A stretch of 64,000 nucleotides of DNA from Bacteriovorax sp. PP10. Its GTDB lineage: Bacteria > Bdellovibrionota > Bacteriovoracia > Bacteriovoracales > Bacteriovoracaceae. A program made the translations under genes and the position numbers. Below, piece after piece: positions 16,418-24,896 of this stretch; within the stretch, counting starts at the first letter, position 1; every line of letters begins with the position of its first letter. The notes below the pieces were generated by a model. The model had not been told where the DNA came from. It did not search any database and worked only from the letters and a program-made list of their open reading frames with translations. Location of the stretch: positions 372,001 to 436,000 of the forward strand of contig NZ_JAYGJQ010000003.1 of NCBI RefSeq assembly GCF_035013165.1, read 5' to 3'.

Positions 16418-17332
16418 ATGAAAGAAGAAAAAAACTACGAACAAGAACAATCGCCAACTCCATCGGCCTTCACTCAAAAGGAAGTAAAAGACGTACCAAG
16501 TGTTCGTCTATCTCCCGAGCAAATTGAAGAAATTCACTCTGACGAATATTCTTTGACACTTTTTTATGCAACAAGAATGCAGCCACTTTCACTAGGTGAA
16601 ATTAAAAGACAATTTGTTGAGACTGAGCCCAAAAAAGCTGAATCAGTTATGGAGAGATTCTTAAAAGTCGGTCTCATTCATAGAACTGATGACAGTAAAT
16701 TTTATTCAAATTTTCCTCATAATTATATCAATTACTCTGATTACCGCTACGATGGTGATCTTGAAGCTAAAAAAGATGCAAAAGTTTTTAGCCTAATGAA
16801 AGAGCAAACAGGTAAAAAAGAGTATTGGAGAGATAAAACGTATTTCTCAATTGATGCTTTCTTTACAGATGAACAAAGTAAAGAAATTCAAGAAATGTTA
16901 AAAGAGGTAAAACTTAAAGCGAAACAATTTGCCAACGAGAATGACAAACTGACATCGAAAGGCATGAAATTTAGAAGATTCAAGTTTTATGATATGTTCT
17001 GGATGTTAGCAATATTCACCCTGACTTTTACTCTTTCAAGTATTCAAAATTCTAATAATGCCTTCGCCAAAATTGGAGGCAATGATCCTGTCGGGATGGC
17101 TTTTATTTCAAAAAATATTGGTCAATCTTATTCTACTAAATTTAGCGGTGGTGGTGGAAACGACCCTACAGCTAACCATGTTATTATTGATCCATCAGAT
17201 ACAACAGGTGGTGGAGGTGGCCATGATCCAGAAAATCATTCAATTGGATGTAATGTTGTAATTGAAAATATATCTTACGAAGGCATTTTAGATATTGACT
17301 CTAGCTCGTGCTTAATTTTGAATGAGTACTAG
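16418..17332 (+). CDS. Membrane-anchored regulator-like protein with GG(N/H)DP repeats
   Basis: 304 residues. Residues 35-165 resemble the winged-helix and DUF4423-like region of TIGR02147 proteins, common in Bdellovibrio relatives (YATRMQPLSLGEIKRQF, then FLKVGLIHRTDDSKFYSNFPHNYI; later YFSIDAFFTDEQSKEIQEML). One membrane helix follows at about 190-207 (MFWMLAIFTLTFTLSSI). The periplasmic tail has three Gly-rich motifs: GGNDP, GGGGNDP and GGGGGHDP, and two Cys. It looks like a cytoplasmic regulatory domain tethered to a small extracytoplasmic tail. It follows the Xre gene by seven bases and precedes the MFS gene by three. The function and the signal are unknown. Confidence 0.5.
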   Translation: MKEEKNYEQEQSPTPSAFTQKEVKDVPSVRLSPEQIEEIHSDEYSLTLFYATRMQPLSLGEIKRQFVETEPKKAESVMERFLKVGLIHRTDDSKFYSNFPHNYINYSDYRYDGDLEAKKDAKVFSLMKEQTGKKEYWRDKTYFSIDAFFTDEQSKEIQEMLKEVKLKAKQFANENDKLTSKGMKFRRFKFYDMFWMLAIFTLTFTLSSIQNSNNAFAKIGGNDPVGMAFISKNIGQSYSTKFSGGGGNDPTANHVIIDPSDTTGGGGGHDPENHSIGCNVVIENISYEGILDIDSSSCLILNEY

Positions 17333-17335
17333 TTA

Positions 17336-18514
17336 ATGGATTCAACAAATAAAGCAAGATTAATACTTGGATTAAGAGGCTACGGGGCGATGCTGTTTAG
17401 TATCGCCGCTTCTCCGGTCCTTTATAACGCTGGAATAAGCTTTAAAACCATCTCACTTGGTTTTGGGTTTCTTTATGTCGTTCTTGCTTTGTTTGAAATC
17501 CCTACAGGTATTTGGGCCGATTTATTTGGTGCTAAAAAATCTTCGATAATTGGCGGAATAATCCAAGCCTTATCTCTTTTCTTATTTTTGCTAGCTAAAG
17601 ACAGCACTTTAATAGTGATTTCGTGTTTCATCCTTTATGGAATTGGTTCAAGTTTTATTTCTGGTGCCTTATCTGCTCTTTTGTATGCTTCGGCAAAAGA
17701 TCAAGAAAAGGATAAATTCAATTCAAGCAAGTATTTTTCAATTATAGAGAAGACATCCGTTGCCAGTTATATTCTAGCTAGTGCTTCTGTTGGCTTTTTA
17801 TCAAAATGGTTGGGCCTTTTCTCTTTTTCAGTAGCAGGGATAATATATTTGATTGCTGTCTTTATTGTTGCAGTAAGTATCCACGAAGAAATTATTAATA
17901 AAACTCACAAGAAACTTTCCGAATTTATTAATCAGGCCATTTCAGGTTTAAAATACATTGGATCGAATAAAGATTTAAAAATTCTTCTACCAATAAGAAT
18001 GCTGAATCAAGTAGAAACGATTCTGGGTATTTTGTGGCTTCCATGGATAAAAACATTAGGCGGAAGTGATCTATGGTTTTCCGTTTTAGCTACTGGTTCA
18101 TATTTATCAAGATATGCTGTTAATCATTATTATTCAAAAAAAGTGAAACCTTCATCATATATGCCTCGAATTCATGCCTCCCTCTTAATTATGGCCGTAG
18201 GTGCCTCTATATGTGCCCTTACAAGTAATGTCTTCGTCGCTTTAATAGGCGTTTGGATAATGGCCGGAGCACGAGGAATTTTTCTTCCCGCAACTCAAGC
18301 GATTCAACATGATTCTTTTCCGGACGAGATCAGATCGACAGGTCTATCTATGATGAATTTTTCTGTTGAGGCGATGATTGCTATTAGTTATTTTATAAGT
18401 AGCTCTTGGATAGATAATTTACACGCAAATGCAGCTTGGTGGATTTCAATGGGAGCATTCTTAATATCTGTATTTTTAGTTATAAATTACAAAGATAAAT
18501 CAAATGCAAACTAG
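17336..18514 (+). CDS. Major facilitator superfamily transporter
   Basis: 392 residues with about 12 hydrophobic helices. The loop between helices 2 and 3 has EIPTGIWADLFGAKKSSIIGG, the MFS motif A of drug:proton antiporters, and a charged central loop separates two six-helix halves. Substrate not predictable. It starts three bases after the membrane-regulator gene, so this is an Xre-regulator-transporter operon. It lies at the junction between the transfer module and the metal island. Confidence 0.8.
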   Translation: MDSTNKARLILGLRGYGAMLFSIAASPVLYNAGISFKTISLGFGFLYVVLALFEIPTGIWADLFGAKKSSIIGGIIQALSLFLFLLAKDSTLIVISCFILYGIGSSFISGALSALLYASAKDQEKDKFNSSKYFSIIEKTSVASYILASASVGFLSKWLGLFSFSVAGIIYLIAVFIVAVSIHEEIINKTHKKLSEFINQAISGLKYIGSNKDLKILLPIRMLNQVETILGILWLPWIKTLGGSDLWFSVLATGSYLSRYAVNHYYSKKVKPSSYMPRIHASLLIMAVGASICALTSNVFVALIGVWIMAGARGIFLPATQAIQHDSFPDEIRSTGLSMMNFSVEAMIAISYFISSSWIDNLHANAAWWISMGAFLISVFLVINYKDKSNAN

Positions 18515-18718
18515 AAACCTTGGCGATGGCTCAGGTAGCAATAAAAAATCAATCGACTTTAAAAGTTAATGCTTAAGTATTTACTACTATGCATGATTAA
18601 ATGCAATTTTTTCAGACAATTATGAATTGCTACAATTATTATTCTTACTAAAACAATTATTAAGTCCATCACACATGTACAAATGTAAGTACTCCTTACC
18701 TGAAGTCCTTATCTATGA
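18515..18718. other. Intergenic gap between convergent genes
   Basis: 204 bases, A+T-rich, between the MFS gene and the end of the multicopper oxidase gene. I see no convincing gene, strong hairpin or RNA. It marks the boundary between the transfer and metal modules. Confidence 0.4.
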
Positions 18719-20914
18719 CTAAAATTTAAATTGTGCTCCAATTCCTGCTTTGCTTTCTGTCAGCATTAATCCAACAGACCAAGACCATGCCCGTTGGTAC
18801 ATTAAAGTAATTTCAAATTCCGTTTTCTTCTCTTGTCTGAAGGTAAAATCAACATCTGAAAATATATATTTACTCCATTGAAATTTCTTACTCAAATCAA
18901 GTCGAAACTCTTTATTGTTATCCACTAGTAAGGTTGTATCTAGCAAGAAAGGTAACGTATAACTGAATCCAACATTGCCATATAACTCTTTATCAAAAAG
19001 ACTTCCACCTAAAATAAATTTTGAATAATTATTTAACCATCTTTTATAGAACAAATCACCTTCTGTTTCCCATGAAGATTCTTTCCTGACTTCTGCCCTT
19101 AACTCAATATCATTACGTGTATTCATTAGGTTTAATTCAAATTCACTATGGCCAGTAGAAACTTCGAAAGATCCTCTATGATATAAATGGTCATGAAGAT
19201 GCGGGTCATGTTTCTGGTAATCTTTTATCTCATTACTAGGTACAAATGTAGAATACTTTACAACTCGTGCCATACCTGTTTTTAAATGATACAGGTTATG
19301 ACAATGCAACATCCACTCCCCTGGCTCATTAGCTAAAAACTCAATAGTTCTATTCTCAAATGGTGGAACATCAATAGTATGCTTGAGTGGAGAATTGTCC
19401 CCAAACTTATTTAAAACTCTAAAAAAATGTCCATGAAGATGCATCGGATGATTCATCATTGTATTATTTATAAAGGTAAAACGTATTACTTCATTTTCAT
19501 TTATTGTTAGCGTTCTTTCTTCGTTTATTGCCTTACCATTGATAAACCAAACATAACGATTCATGTCTCCATCTAAGGCCAAGGTAATATCTTTCCTGAT
19601 GAGATTAGTCGCAAAAGAAGTTTTCTGAGGTGATTCTAAATCTTTTGAAGTTAAAGTATTCACTACCTCTTCTTTTCTTTTCGTTGAATTATTCATAGGA
19701 GATTCTTCCATATTCATTTTTGAATGATCCATGGGCGCTGTTGTATCCATGTTCATCTTTGAATGATCCATAGGCGCTGTTGCATCCATGTTCATCTTTG
19801 AATGATCCATAGGCGCTGTTGCATCCATGTTCATCTTTGAATGATCCATAGGAGCTCCATCCATGTTCATCATTGAATGATCCATTGGGCCCATTGAACC
19901 ACTCATCGCCATATACATATCTGGTTGTGATCTTACAGGTGAATAAACTTTCTCACCTTTTCCCAGCCAAATAGAGGTAGCTCCTAAACCATCCATTGAA
20001 GTTGCTTTAAGTTCAAAATTTCCATCCCTAGGAACTGTAAAAGAAACATCATAAGTTTCAGCCATACCAATAAAAATTTCATTGGATAATTTAGGTTTAA
20101 TATCTGACCCATCAGCAGATATCACATTCATGGGTCGATTCCCCAAAGTAACATAGAAATAAGTTGAAGCTGCTGCATTTACTAATCGAATACGAACCCT
20201 GTCTCCAGGTAGAATGTTTTCCGCTTGTGAATTATTCTTTCCATTAATTAAGAAAGTATCATAACCCACATCAGAGAAATCCATTCCTCCCATTCGATTC
20301 CACTCATTACTTAAATAAGATGTTAACGATTTTGCCTTGATGGCCCCTAACCATGATCTCATGGTCCCTTTTTTATAAGTGTAATAATCACCATCTTTCT
20401 TGAGATTTTTTAAAATGTCCGAAGGATTTTCATCGCTCCAATCACTTAAAACAAGAACTAAATCTTTATCATATATTTTAGTTTCAACTTTAGGATGAAT
20501 AACAATCGCCCCATACACTCCCTTTTGCTCTTGAACATTAGTGTGGGAATGGTACCAAAATGTGCCATGTTGTCTGACTCTAAATTTAAAAATAAATTTT
20601 TCGCCTGGTTTAATTGGAGGTGTATTTACATAAGGCACACCATCCATAAGAGGGTCTAATAAAATACCATGCCAATGTAAGGAGACCTCATCATCAGGCA
20701 GGTTATTTTGCAACGTGATTTCGGCATCGTCTCCTTCAGTAAATTCAAGTGTAGGTGCTGGAATTGATTTGTTAATCATAATTGAAAAATCAACTATTTT
20801 TTTACCACTAAGATTGATTTTCTCTTTAGAAGCTATAAGTTCATACTTAACTGTTTTAGCAACAACGGAATGAGAAATTAAAAAAACAAATAATAGAAGA
20901 GCGGCTTTTTGCAT
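18719..20914 (-). CDS. copA: CopA-type multicopper oxidase fused to a CopB-like outer-membrane barrel
   Basis: 731 residues with a signal peptide (about 1-19). The N-terminal region carries the first copper motifs HWHG (80-83) and YHSHT (121-125). About 480 residues in come HPMHLHGHFF and MLHCHNLYHLKTGM, completing type-1 and trinuclear copper sites, so it should oxidise Cu(I) in the periplasm. A Met/His-rich tract with five PMDHSxMNM units (about 343-403) lies between domains 2 and 3, as in CopA/PcoA. After the oxidase ends (about residue 585) the last 140 residues alternate aromatic beta strands and end in GIGAQFKF, resembling the C-terminal barrel of CopB/PcoB. CopA and CopB are normally separate proteins. 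The gene is divergent from a CsoR gene with a CsoR-type operator between them. Confidence 0.82.
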   Translation of the reverse strand: MQKAALLLFVFLISHSVVAKTVKYELIASKEKINLSGKKIVDFSIMINKSIPAPTLEFTEGDDAEITLQNNLPDDEVSLHWHGILLDPLMDGVPYVNTPPIKPGEKFIFKFRVRQHGTFWYHSHTNVQEQKGVYGAIVIHPKVETKIYDKDLVLVLSDWSDENPSDILKNLKKDGDYYTYKKGTMRSWLGAIKAKSLTSYLSNEWNRMGGMDFSDVGYDTFLINGKNNSQAENILPGDRVRIRLVNAAASTYFYVTLGNRPMNVISADGSDIKPKLSNEIFIGMAETYDVSFTVPRDGNFELKATSMDGLGATSIWLGKGEKVYSPVRSQPDMYMAMSGSMGPMDHSMMNMDGAPMDHSKMNMDATAPMDHSKMNMDATAPMDHSKMNMDTTAPMDHSKMNMEESPMNNSTKRKEEVVNTLTSKDLESPQKTSFATNLIRKDITLALDGDMNRYVWFINGKAINEERTLTINENEVIRFTFINNTMMNHPMHLHGHFFRVLNKFGDNSPLKHTIDVPPFENRTIEFLANEPGEWMLHCHNLYHLKTGMARVVKYSTFVPSNEIKDYQKHDPHLHDHLYHRGSFEVSTGHSEFELNLMNTRNDIELRAEVRKESSWETEGDLFYKRWLNNYSKFILGGSLFDKELYGNVGFSYTLPFLLDTTLLVDNNKEFRLDLSKKFQWSKYIFSDVDFTFRQEKKTEFEITLMYQRAWSWSVGLMLTESKAGIGAQFKF
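19707..19885. repeat. 39-bp tandem repeat coding for the Met-rich copper-binding tract
   Basis: Near-identical 39-base units encode PMDHSKMNMDATA on the minus strand. Three central units are almost perfect and the flanking ones degenerate, giving five copies of PMDHSxMNM. Near-identity at DNA level points to recent expansion by slippage or unequal recombination. Confidence 0.85.
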
Positions 20915-21026
20915 TTTATTAACCTTATTTATAACTGCTTAAATTTCGATGATCGTATAATACTTTAACCATTTTATTGACTTCGCATAACTCTTTTGTG
21001 TAAAAGCTACAAACTCATTGCAACCC

Positions 21027-21042
21027 TACCCCCCCTAGGGTA
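21027..21042. promoter_or_regulatory. CsoR-type operator 1
   Basis: TACCCCCCCTAGGGTA, a C-tract/G-tract palindrome with TA ends, lies between the divergent multicopper oxidase gene (start 20914) and csoR-like gene (start 21082). This is the layout of CsoR operators. Related sites occur at 33361, 45276 and 47960. Confidence 0.7.
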
Positions 21043-21081
21043 TAAGGTAAACTTAAGATATTAATAAGAGAGACAATAATA

Positions 21082-21417
21082 ATGAGTAAGAAAAAAGTTA
21101 TCACTAAAAAGAGTAGTAAAGAAATGCATAATCATCATGCACACCCTGATCACACTAATCATCTTAAGCAGCTGGCGCGTGTCAGAGGTCAAGTTGACGG
21201 TATAGAGAAAATGATTAAAGAAGGGCGCTATTGCATAGATATTATTAATCAGCTGAAAGCAATAAGTGCTGGGGTAAAAACTATTGAATCTGCTATTTTT
21301 GAAGCCCATTTGAAAAGTTGTGTCCAAGAAGCCTTCGCTTCAAATAATTCAAATGAAATTCAAGAAAAAATTAATGAAATCAATAAACTTGTTTATGGCT
21401 CAAAATCAAAAGGTTAA
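21082..21417 (+). CDS. csoR: CsoR-family copper-sensing repressor (paralog 1)
   Basis: 111 residues, all-helical DUF156/CsoR family. The motif QLARVRGQVDGIEKMIKEGRYCIDII supplies Cys-1, and AHLKSC supplies the His and the second Cys, i.e. the Cys-His-Cys Cu(I) site of true CsoR. A His-rich N-terminal extension (MHNHHAHPDHTNH) may also bind metal. It should repress its own operon and the divergent multicopper oxidase until Cu(I) binds. It is the first gene of a long plus-strand operon (21082-28205) with very short gaps up to 26002. Confidence 0.88.
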   Translation: MSKKKVITKKSSKEMHNHHAHPDHTNHLKQLARVRGQVDGIEKMIKEGRYCIDIINQLKAISAGVKTIESAIFEAHLKSCVQEAFASNNSNEIQEKINEINKLVYGSKSKG

Positions 21418-21420
21418 ATT

Positions 21421-22023
21421 ATGAAATTAAGTTACAGAATTTTCTTATTTTTACTCGTCATAACAACCTCAAATGTTTATTCAGAGGTCGCACCAAACAT
21501 AACTCAAAATGAGCTTCAATTTTATCGTGATTTGACCTTAAAGATTAGAAACACAGCTGAATTTAAAGTTCCCATGATTGGCACAGATCAATCTTATTCA
21601 TATCAACTAGAGTTTGCTGATCCCGTCTATAAAAACCCTGTAATTGGTGATCTCCCCTTGGGAAATGAACCTACAAAATTTTATCGTCAATTTTGGGATA
21701 GAGTTATGCTAAAAGATGGTTCACACGCAATGATCAATGGTGAGGAAATTCCATTAACTTGTATTTTTATAAGCGGTCAAGATAATCGTAACTCAGGAAA
21801 TATTGACCCACGTTTCCCTCAATTTATTATGAAAGTCTATCTAGTTGCTAATGACTATTCTTGTGTTGGCCCTATTAACCCAGGATTTCCAACTACTGGT
21901 GGCAAAGAAGAAGCTTGGGATACGTATCTCTATTTTGAAATAAAAGACCCCACAATAATGTTACCAGTTGAATCAAAAATTCGTTATAGATGGAATGAAT
22001 TTCATTCTGTTCTTGTTAAATAG
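21421..22023 (+). CDS. Secreted protein of the copper operon, unknown
   Basis: 200 residues with a signal peptide ending near NVYS. No known domain recognised. It has two Cys (LTCIFIS and YSCVGP), possibly a disulfide, and many aromatic residues. It starts three bases after csoR and ends seven bases before the next gene, so it belongs to the CsoR-controlled operon. It is probably a soluble periplasmic protein. Function unknown. Confidence 0.6.
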   Translation: MKLSYRIFLFLLVITTSNVYSEVAPNITQNELQFYRDLTLKIRNTAEFKVPMIGTDQSYSYQLEFADPVYKNPVIGDLPLGNEPTKFYRQFWDRVMLKDGSHAMINGEEIPLTCIFISGQDNRNSGNIDPRFPQFIMKVYLVANDYSCVGPINPGFPTTGGKEEAWDTYLYFEIKDPTIMLPVESKIRYRWNEFHSVLVK

Positions 22024-22030
22024 GACTTAT

Positions 22031-22942
22031 ATGAAAAAGATATTCTTTGTTTTGTTTTTTTTATTTTCGCATGTTCTGAATGCAGAAGTTGTTTGGCACC
22101 CTTCTCCACCAGAAGCCTATAGATTAGGTGAGGTATATCCAGAAGCTCAAAGATTACTTTTTGCATTTGATTATGGCCATGCGCTTGTTTACGAGACTCT
22201 AATTCTAAAGAAAGGAAATATTACCAATCCTAAAGAATTAGAAAAAGAGTTATTGTCGAAAATTTTTAGTATCCTAGAAAATCCACCATATATAAAAGTT
22301 GATGAAGCAGATATCGCTCCAAGCTATGTGTATAAATTCCCTTTGATCATTAATTTATTTGACTGGTCACACATGCTTCATCAGTTTGTTTTGGACGTAC
22401 TTGCGACTTCGGAAGATCGCGGACCTAAAATGATTGAAAGAGTTAATCAAATTTATGAAAAATATAAATCTAATAAACCAATCCTTATAACAGATGAATG
22501 TAAGTCAATGTTGTTCATGGATGGACATTATTTTTCAAAATCTTTTAGAAGGACATTTCCAAGTTTCAATCTTTTAATCTGGAGCTATCATTGGTTTCAA
22601 ATTAGATTGTATGAAGATCTTTTGCTACCTACAAAGATGGAAAGAGATGTATCTGTGGCAAATACAGTAGCACAATTCAAACAATTGATCTCTAATCTTC
22701 CCGACTCTGCCGATTTCGACATGATGCCTGAAACAGCAGTTGAAGCTCCAACATTTGCAAAACTTTTTCCTAAAATTCCTGCGGCATTTGATAATAATCA
22801 TATGTTACATGACATTGTCTCTGACATGATCACTTCAGATAAAGTTCCATTGGGAAAATTAAGAGGAGAAGCACTTCGCATGGGACGTATGGCACAAGAT
22901 CCAGAAGCATTTAAAACAATAAACTGTAGTCAGAATAATTAA
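22031..22942 (+). CDS. Secreted protein of the copper operon, His/Met-containing, unknown
   Basis: 303 residues from the ATG at 22031 (MKKIFFVLFFLFSHVLNA signal peptide); longer versions begin inside the previous gene. The mature protein is helical with scattered His and Met (FDYGHALVYE, DWSHMLHQFV, FMDGHYFSK, NNHMLHDIVSDMI). The WSHMLHQFVLDV and NNHMLHDIVSDM segments look like an internal repeat, H-M-L-H followed by a helix, which could bind metal. No family recognised. It lies eight bases after the preceding gene in the CsoR operon. Confidence 0.6.
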   Translation: MKKIFFVLFFLFSHVLNAEVVWHPSPPEAYRLGEVYPEAQRLLFAFDYGHALVYETLILKKGNITNPKELEKELLSKIFSILENPPYIKVDEADIAPSYVYKFPLIINLFDWSHMLHQFVLDVLATSEDRGPKMIERVNQIYEKYKSNKPILITDECKSMLFMDGHYFSKSFRRTFPSFNLLIWSYHWFQIRLYEDLLLPTKMERDVSVANTVAQFKQLISNLPDSADFDMMPETAVEAPTFAKLFPKIPAAFDNNHMLHDIVSDMITSDKVPLGKLRGEALRMGRMAQDPEAFKTINCSQNN

Positions 22943-23004
22943 CAAATAATTGATTTTTTTCATTCGAATCAGATTCAAAATTAATAAACTAAATAGGAGC
23001 AAAC

Positions 23005-23601
23005 ATGAAAAATTTAAAAAAAATCCTTCTTTCCCTTGCTGTTTCGGCTTTTGCTACATCTACATCTTTTGCTGCAGTTGGAAATGCAAAAGTCGTAGAG
23101 CTAGGCTGTCACCGCCTTGAGCGCTTAATTACTCTAGGAAAAGTTGATGAATCATTTCTTAAAAAATTAAAAACTCTAGATCTTGTAATTCTTAGTCCAG
23201 CAAAACCAACTGATCCATCATTTCAAGTTACTGCTGCACAGTACGCTGGGGCCGATGGTACAACGAAAAAAGTTGAAATGATGATGGATGCTAACGGAAA
23301 AGCAATTACTCAAGTTATTAAGGAAGGAACTGAATCTGACTCAACTCCTGAATGGGGTGATAAAGATGCTATTTCTTTAATTGAGCAATCACTTCACTAC
23401 GTTGAAGAACATACTTCAGAGCATATTGAATTAAGGCCATTTCAGGTCGGTCTAAAATCTCTTACTTTAATGCAAGTTTCGAACGCTCAAGGAATTAAAG
23501 TAGCTAGAATTGAAATGACTTCAACTGCAACAACACAAAAACTTGAAGTTAATCTAAATGAAAATGGTTCAGTAGAGTTTACTAATATTGTTAACGAATA
23601 G
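23005..23601 (+). CDS. Secreted protein of the copper operon, unknown
   Basis: 198 residues with a signal peptide cleaved near SFA-AV. RBS TAGGAGC fits the ATG at 23005. It contains a single Cys followed by His (LGCHRLERLI), an N-terminal helical region and a C-terminal beta-rich region (IKVARIEMTSTATTQKLEVNL). No family recognised. A 62-base gap separates it from the previous gene, and the cytochrome gene follows almost directly. Confidence 0.6.
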   Translation: MKNLKKILLSLAVSAFATSTSFAAVGNAKVVELGCHRLERLITLGKVDESFLKKLKTLDLVILSPAKPTDPSFQVTAAQYAGADGTTKKVEMMMDANGKAITQVIKEGTESDSTPEWGDKDAISLIEQSLHYVEEHTSEHIELRPFQVGLKSLTLMQVSNAQGIKVARIEMTSTATTQKLEVNLNENGSVEFTNIVNE

Positions 23602-23608
23602 GCTTATT

Positions 23609-24298
23609 ATGATTCGCGAGAGACTTAAATTAATTTTCATCTATGGGATTTTTTTAGGTCTCTATAGTTGCAGCTATCGAAATGAAAAGAAAACTAATTT
23701 CGAAGTTATATTTAACCCGGCCATGCTGGAAAAAGTTTCATATCAAATGGTCAATCAGCAGGTTTTTTCTCAAAAATGCATATCATGTCACGGTGACTCT
23801 GGTGGTGTGAATCTTGAATCTTATTCATCAGTTCTAGGTCATCTTGAAAAAATCAAGCAAAGCACTATAAAAGATCGATCAATGCCAAAATCACCTTACC
23901 CAAAGCTTACAGAAGCAGATTTAATTCTACTGGCCACCTGGATACAAGCAGGAGGCCCTGAAACGGCGTTAGATGGAAGCACGCAACCACCAGTTCAAAC
24001 AGAACCATTAAAACCTACATTTAAATCTATTCAACAGAATATTTTACAAAAAAAATGTTTAATCTGTCATTCGCCTGGCAACGAGGCAGAAAGAGTTACT
24101 CTTAACAGCCCAGAAGAAATGATTGACTCGCCTTATGGGATCATTGTCCCAGGCGAGCCCGATGAAAGTGGGCTTGTACTTGTCACATTACCAGCAGCGA
24201 GAAAGCTAATGCCGCCACCTAAGTCAGGATTTGCGGCACTAAAACCAGAAGAAATAGAAATTGTTAAAGATTGGATCGCCAAAGGCGCAAAGGATTAA
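23609..24298 (+). CDS. Two-heme c-type cytochrome lipoprotein
   Basis: 229 residues from the ATG at 23609; a TTG 21 bases upstream is in frame but inside the previous gene. Lipobox LYSC (Cys near 21) predicts an outer-membrane lipoprotein. Two heme-c motifs, CISCH and CLICH, each open a cytochrome-like domain ending in a Met-rich segment (RSMPKSPYPKL; KLMPPPKSGFAAL) and WIxxGA(G/K), as in planctomycete-type c cytochromes. It should carry electrons in the periplasm, perhaps to or from the outer-membrane heme barrel encoded two genes later. Confidence 0.85.
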   Translation: MIRERLKLIFIYGIFLGLYSCSYRNEKKTNFEVIFNPAMLEKVSYQMVNQQVFSQKCISCHGDSGGVNLESYSSVLGHLEKIKQSTIKDRSMPKSPYPKLTEADLILLATWIQAGGPETALDGSTQPPVQTEPLKPTFKSIQQNILQKKCLICHSPGNEAERVTLNSPEEMIDSPYGIIVPGEPDESGLVLVTLPAARKLMPPPKSGFAALKPEEIEIVKDWIAKGAKD

Positions 24299-24302
24299 AA
24301 AA

Positions 24303-24896
24303 ATGAAGCATTTAAAATCAACCTGTATTTGTATAGCCTTGATATATTCAACGACTTTGCTAGCACAAGCAGAGAAAATAACAGTTGATACAAAAAATTC
24401 GACTGTGGAGTTTTTAGCAACGGGAAGTCCAAGTGCCATAAAGATTAAAGGAGAAAAGGCTAAAGTTGATGGAGATATAAAAATTGAAAACAACAAGCTT
24501 CAAGCAATATTAAAGGTTGATCTTAATTCATTTGAAACTGGCATGGAAATGCGAGATGAGCACATGAAGGAGAATTACCTTCAAACGGACAAAGCTGAAA
24601 ATAAATTTGCTCAACTAGAAATTCAAAACTTAAATATTCCAATAGAATACTGGAAAAATAGTAAAGAACTTAGACTCGATTTTTCAGGTGAACTAACTCT
24701 TCACAATGTAAAAAAATCAGTAGCTGGAAAAATTTTATTTCCTCCTTTTAAAAAAGATTTATCTATAAATACCATTTCAGAATTACAAATTAAGCTTTCT
24801 GATTACCTAATCAACATACCTTCTTTTGCAGGCATAACAGTTGCTGAAAATGTCAGCATTATTGTGAAACTGCCAATGGTAGTAAGTATTAAATAA
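24303..24896 (+). CDS. YceI-family periplasmic protein
   Basis: 197 residues from the ATG at 24303; longer forms overlap the cytochrome gene. Signal peptide, then the YceI lipocalin-like pattern: ITVDTKNSTVEFLATGSP, KVDGDIKIENNKLQAILKVDLNSFETGMEMRDEHMKENYL (given in part), and FSGELTLHNVKK. YceI proteins bind isoprenoid lipids such as quinones in the periplasm. Beside two heme proteins this suggests a quinone- or electron-related role. It overlaps the next gene by one base. Confidence 0.85.
   Translation: MKHLKSTCICIALIYSTTLLAQAEKITVDTKNSTVEFLATGSPSAIKIKGEKAKVDGDIKIENNKLQAILKVDLNSFETGMEMRDEHMKENYLQTDKAENKFAQLEIQNLNIPIEYWKNSKELRLDFSGELTLHNVKKSVAGKILFPPFKKDLSINTISELQIKLSDYLINIPSFAGITVAENVSIIVKLPMVVSIK

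Noticed and set aside
19707-19885. CRISPR-like array.
   Set aside because: The units are tandem coding repeats without spacers, read in frame as PMDHSKMNM.
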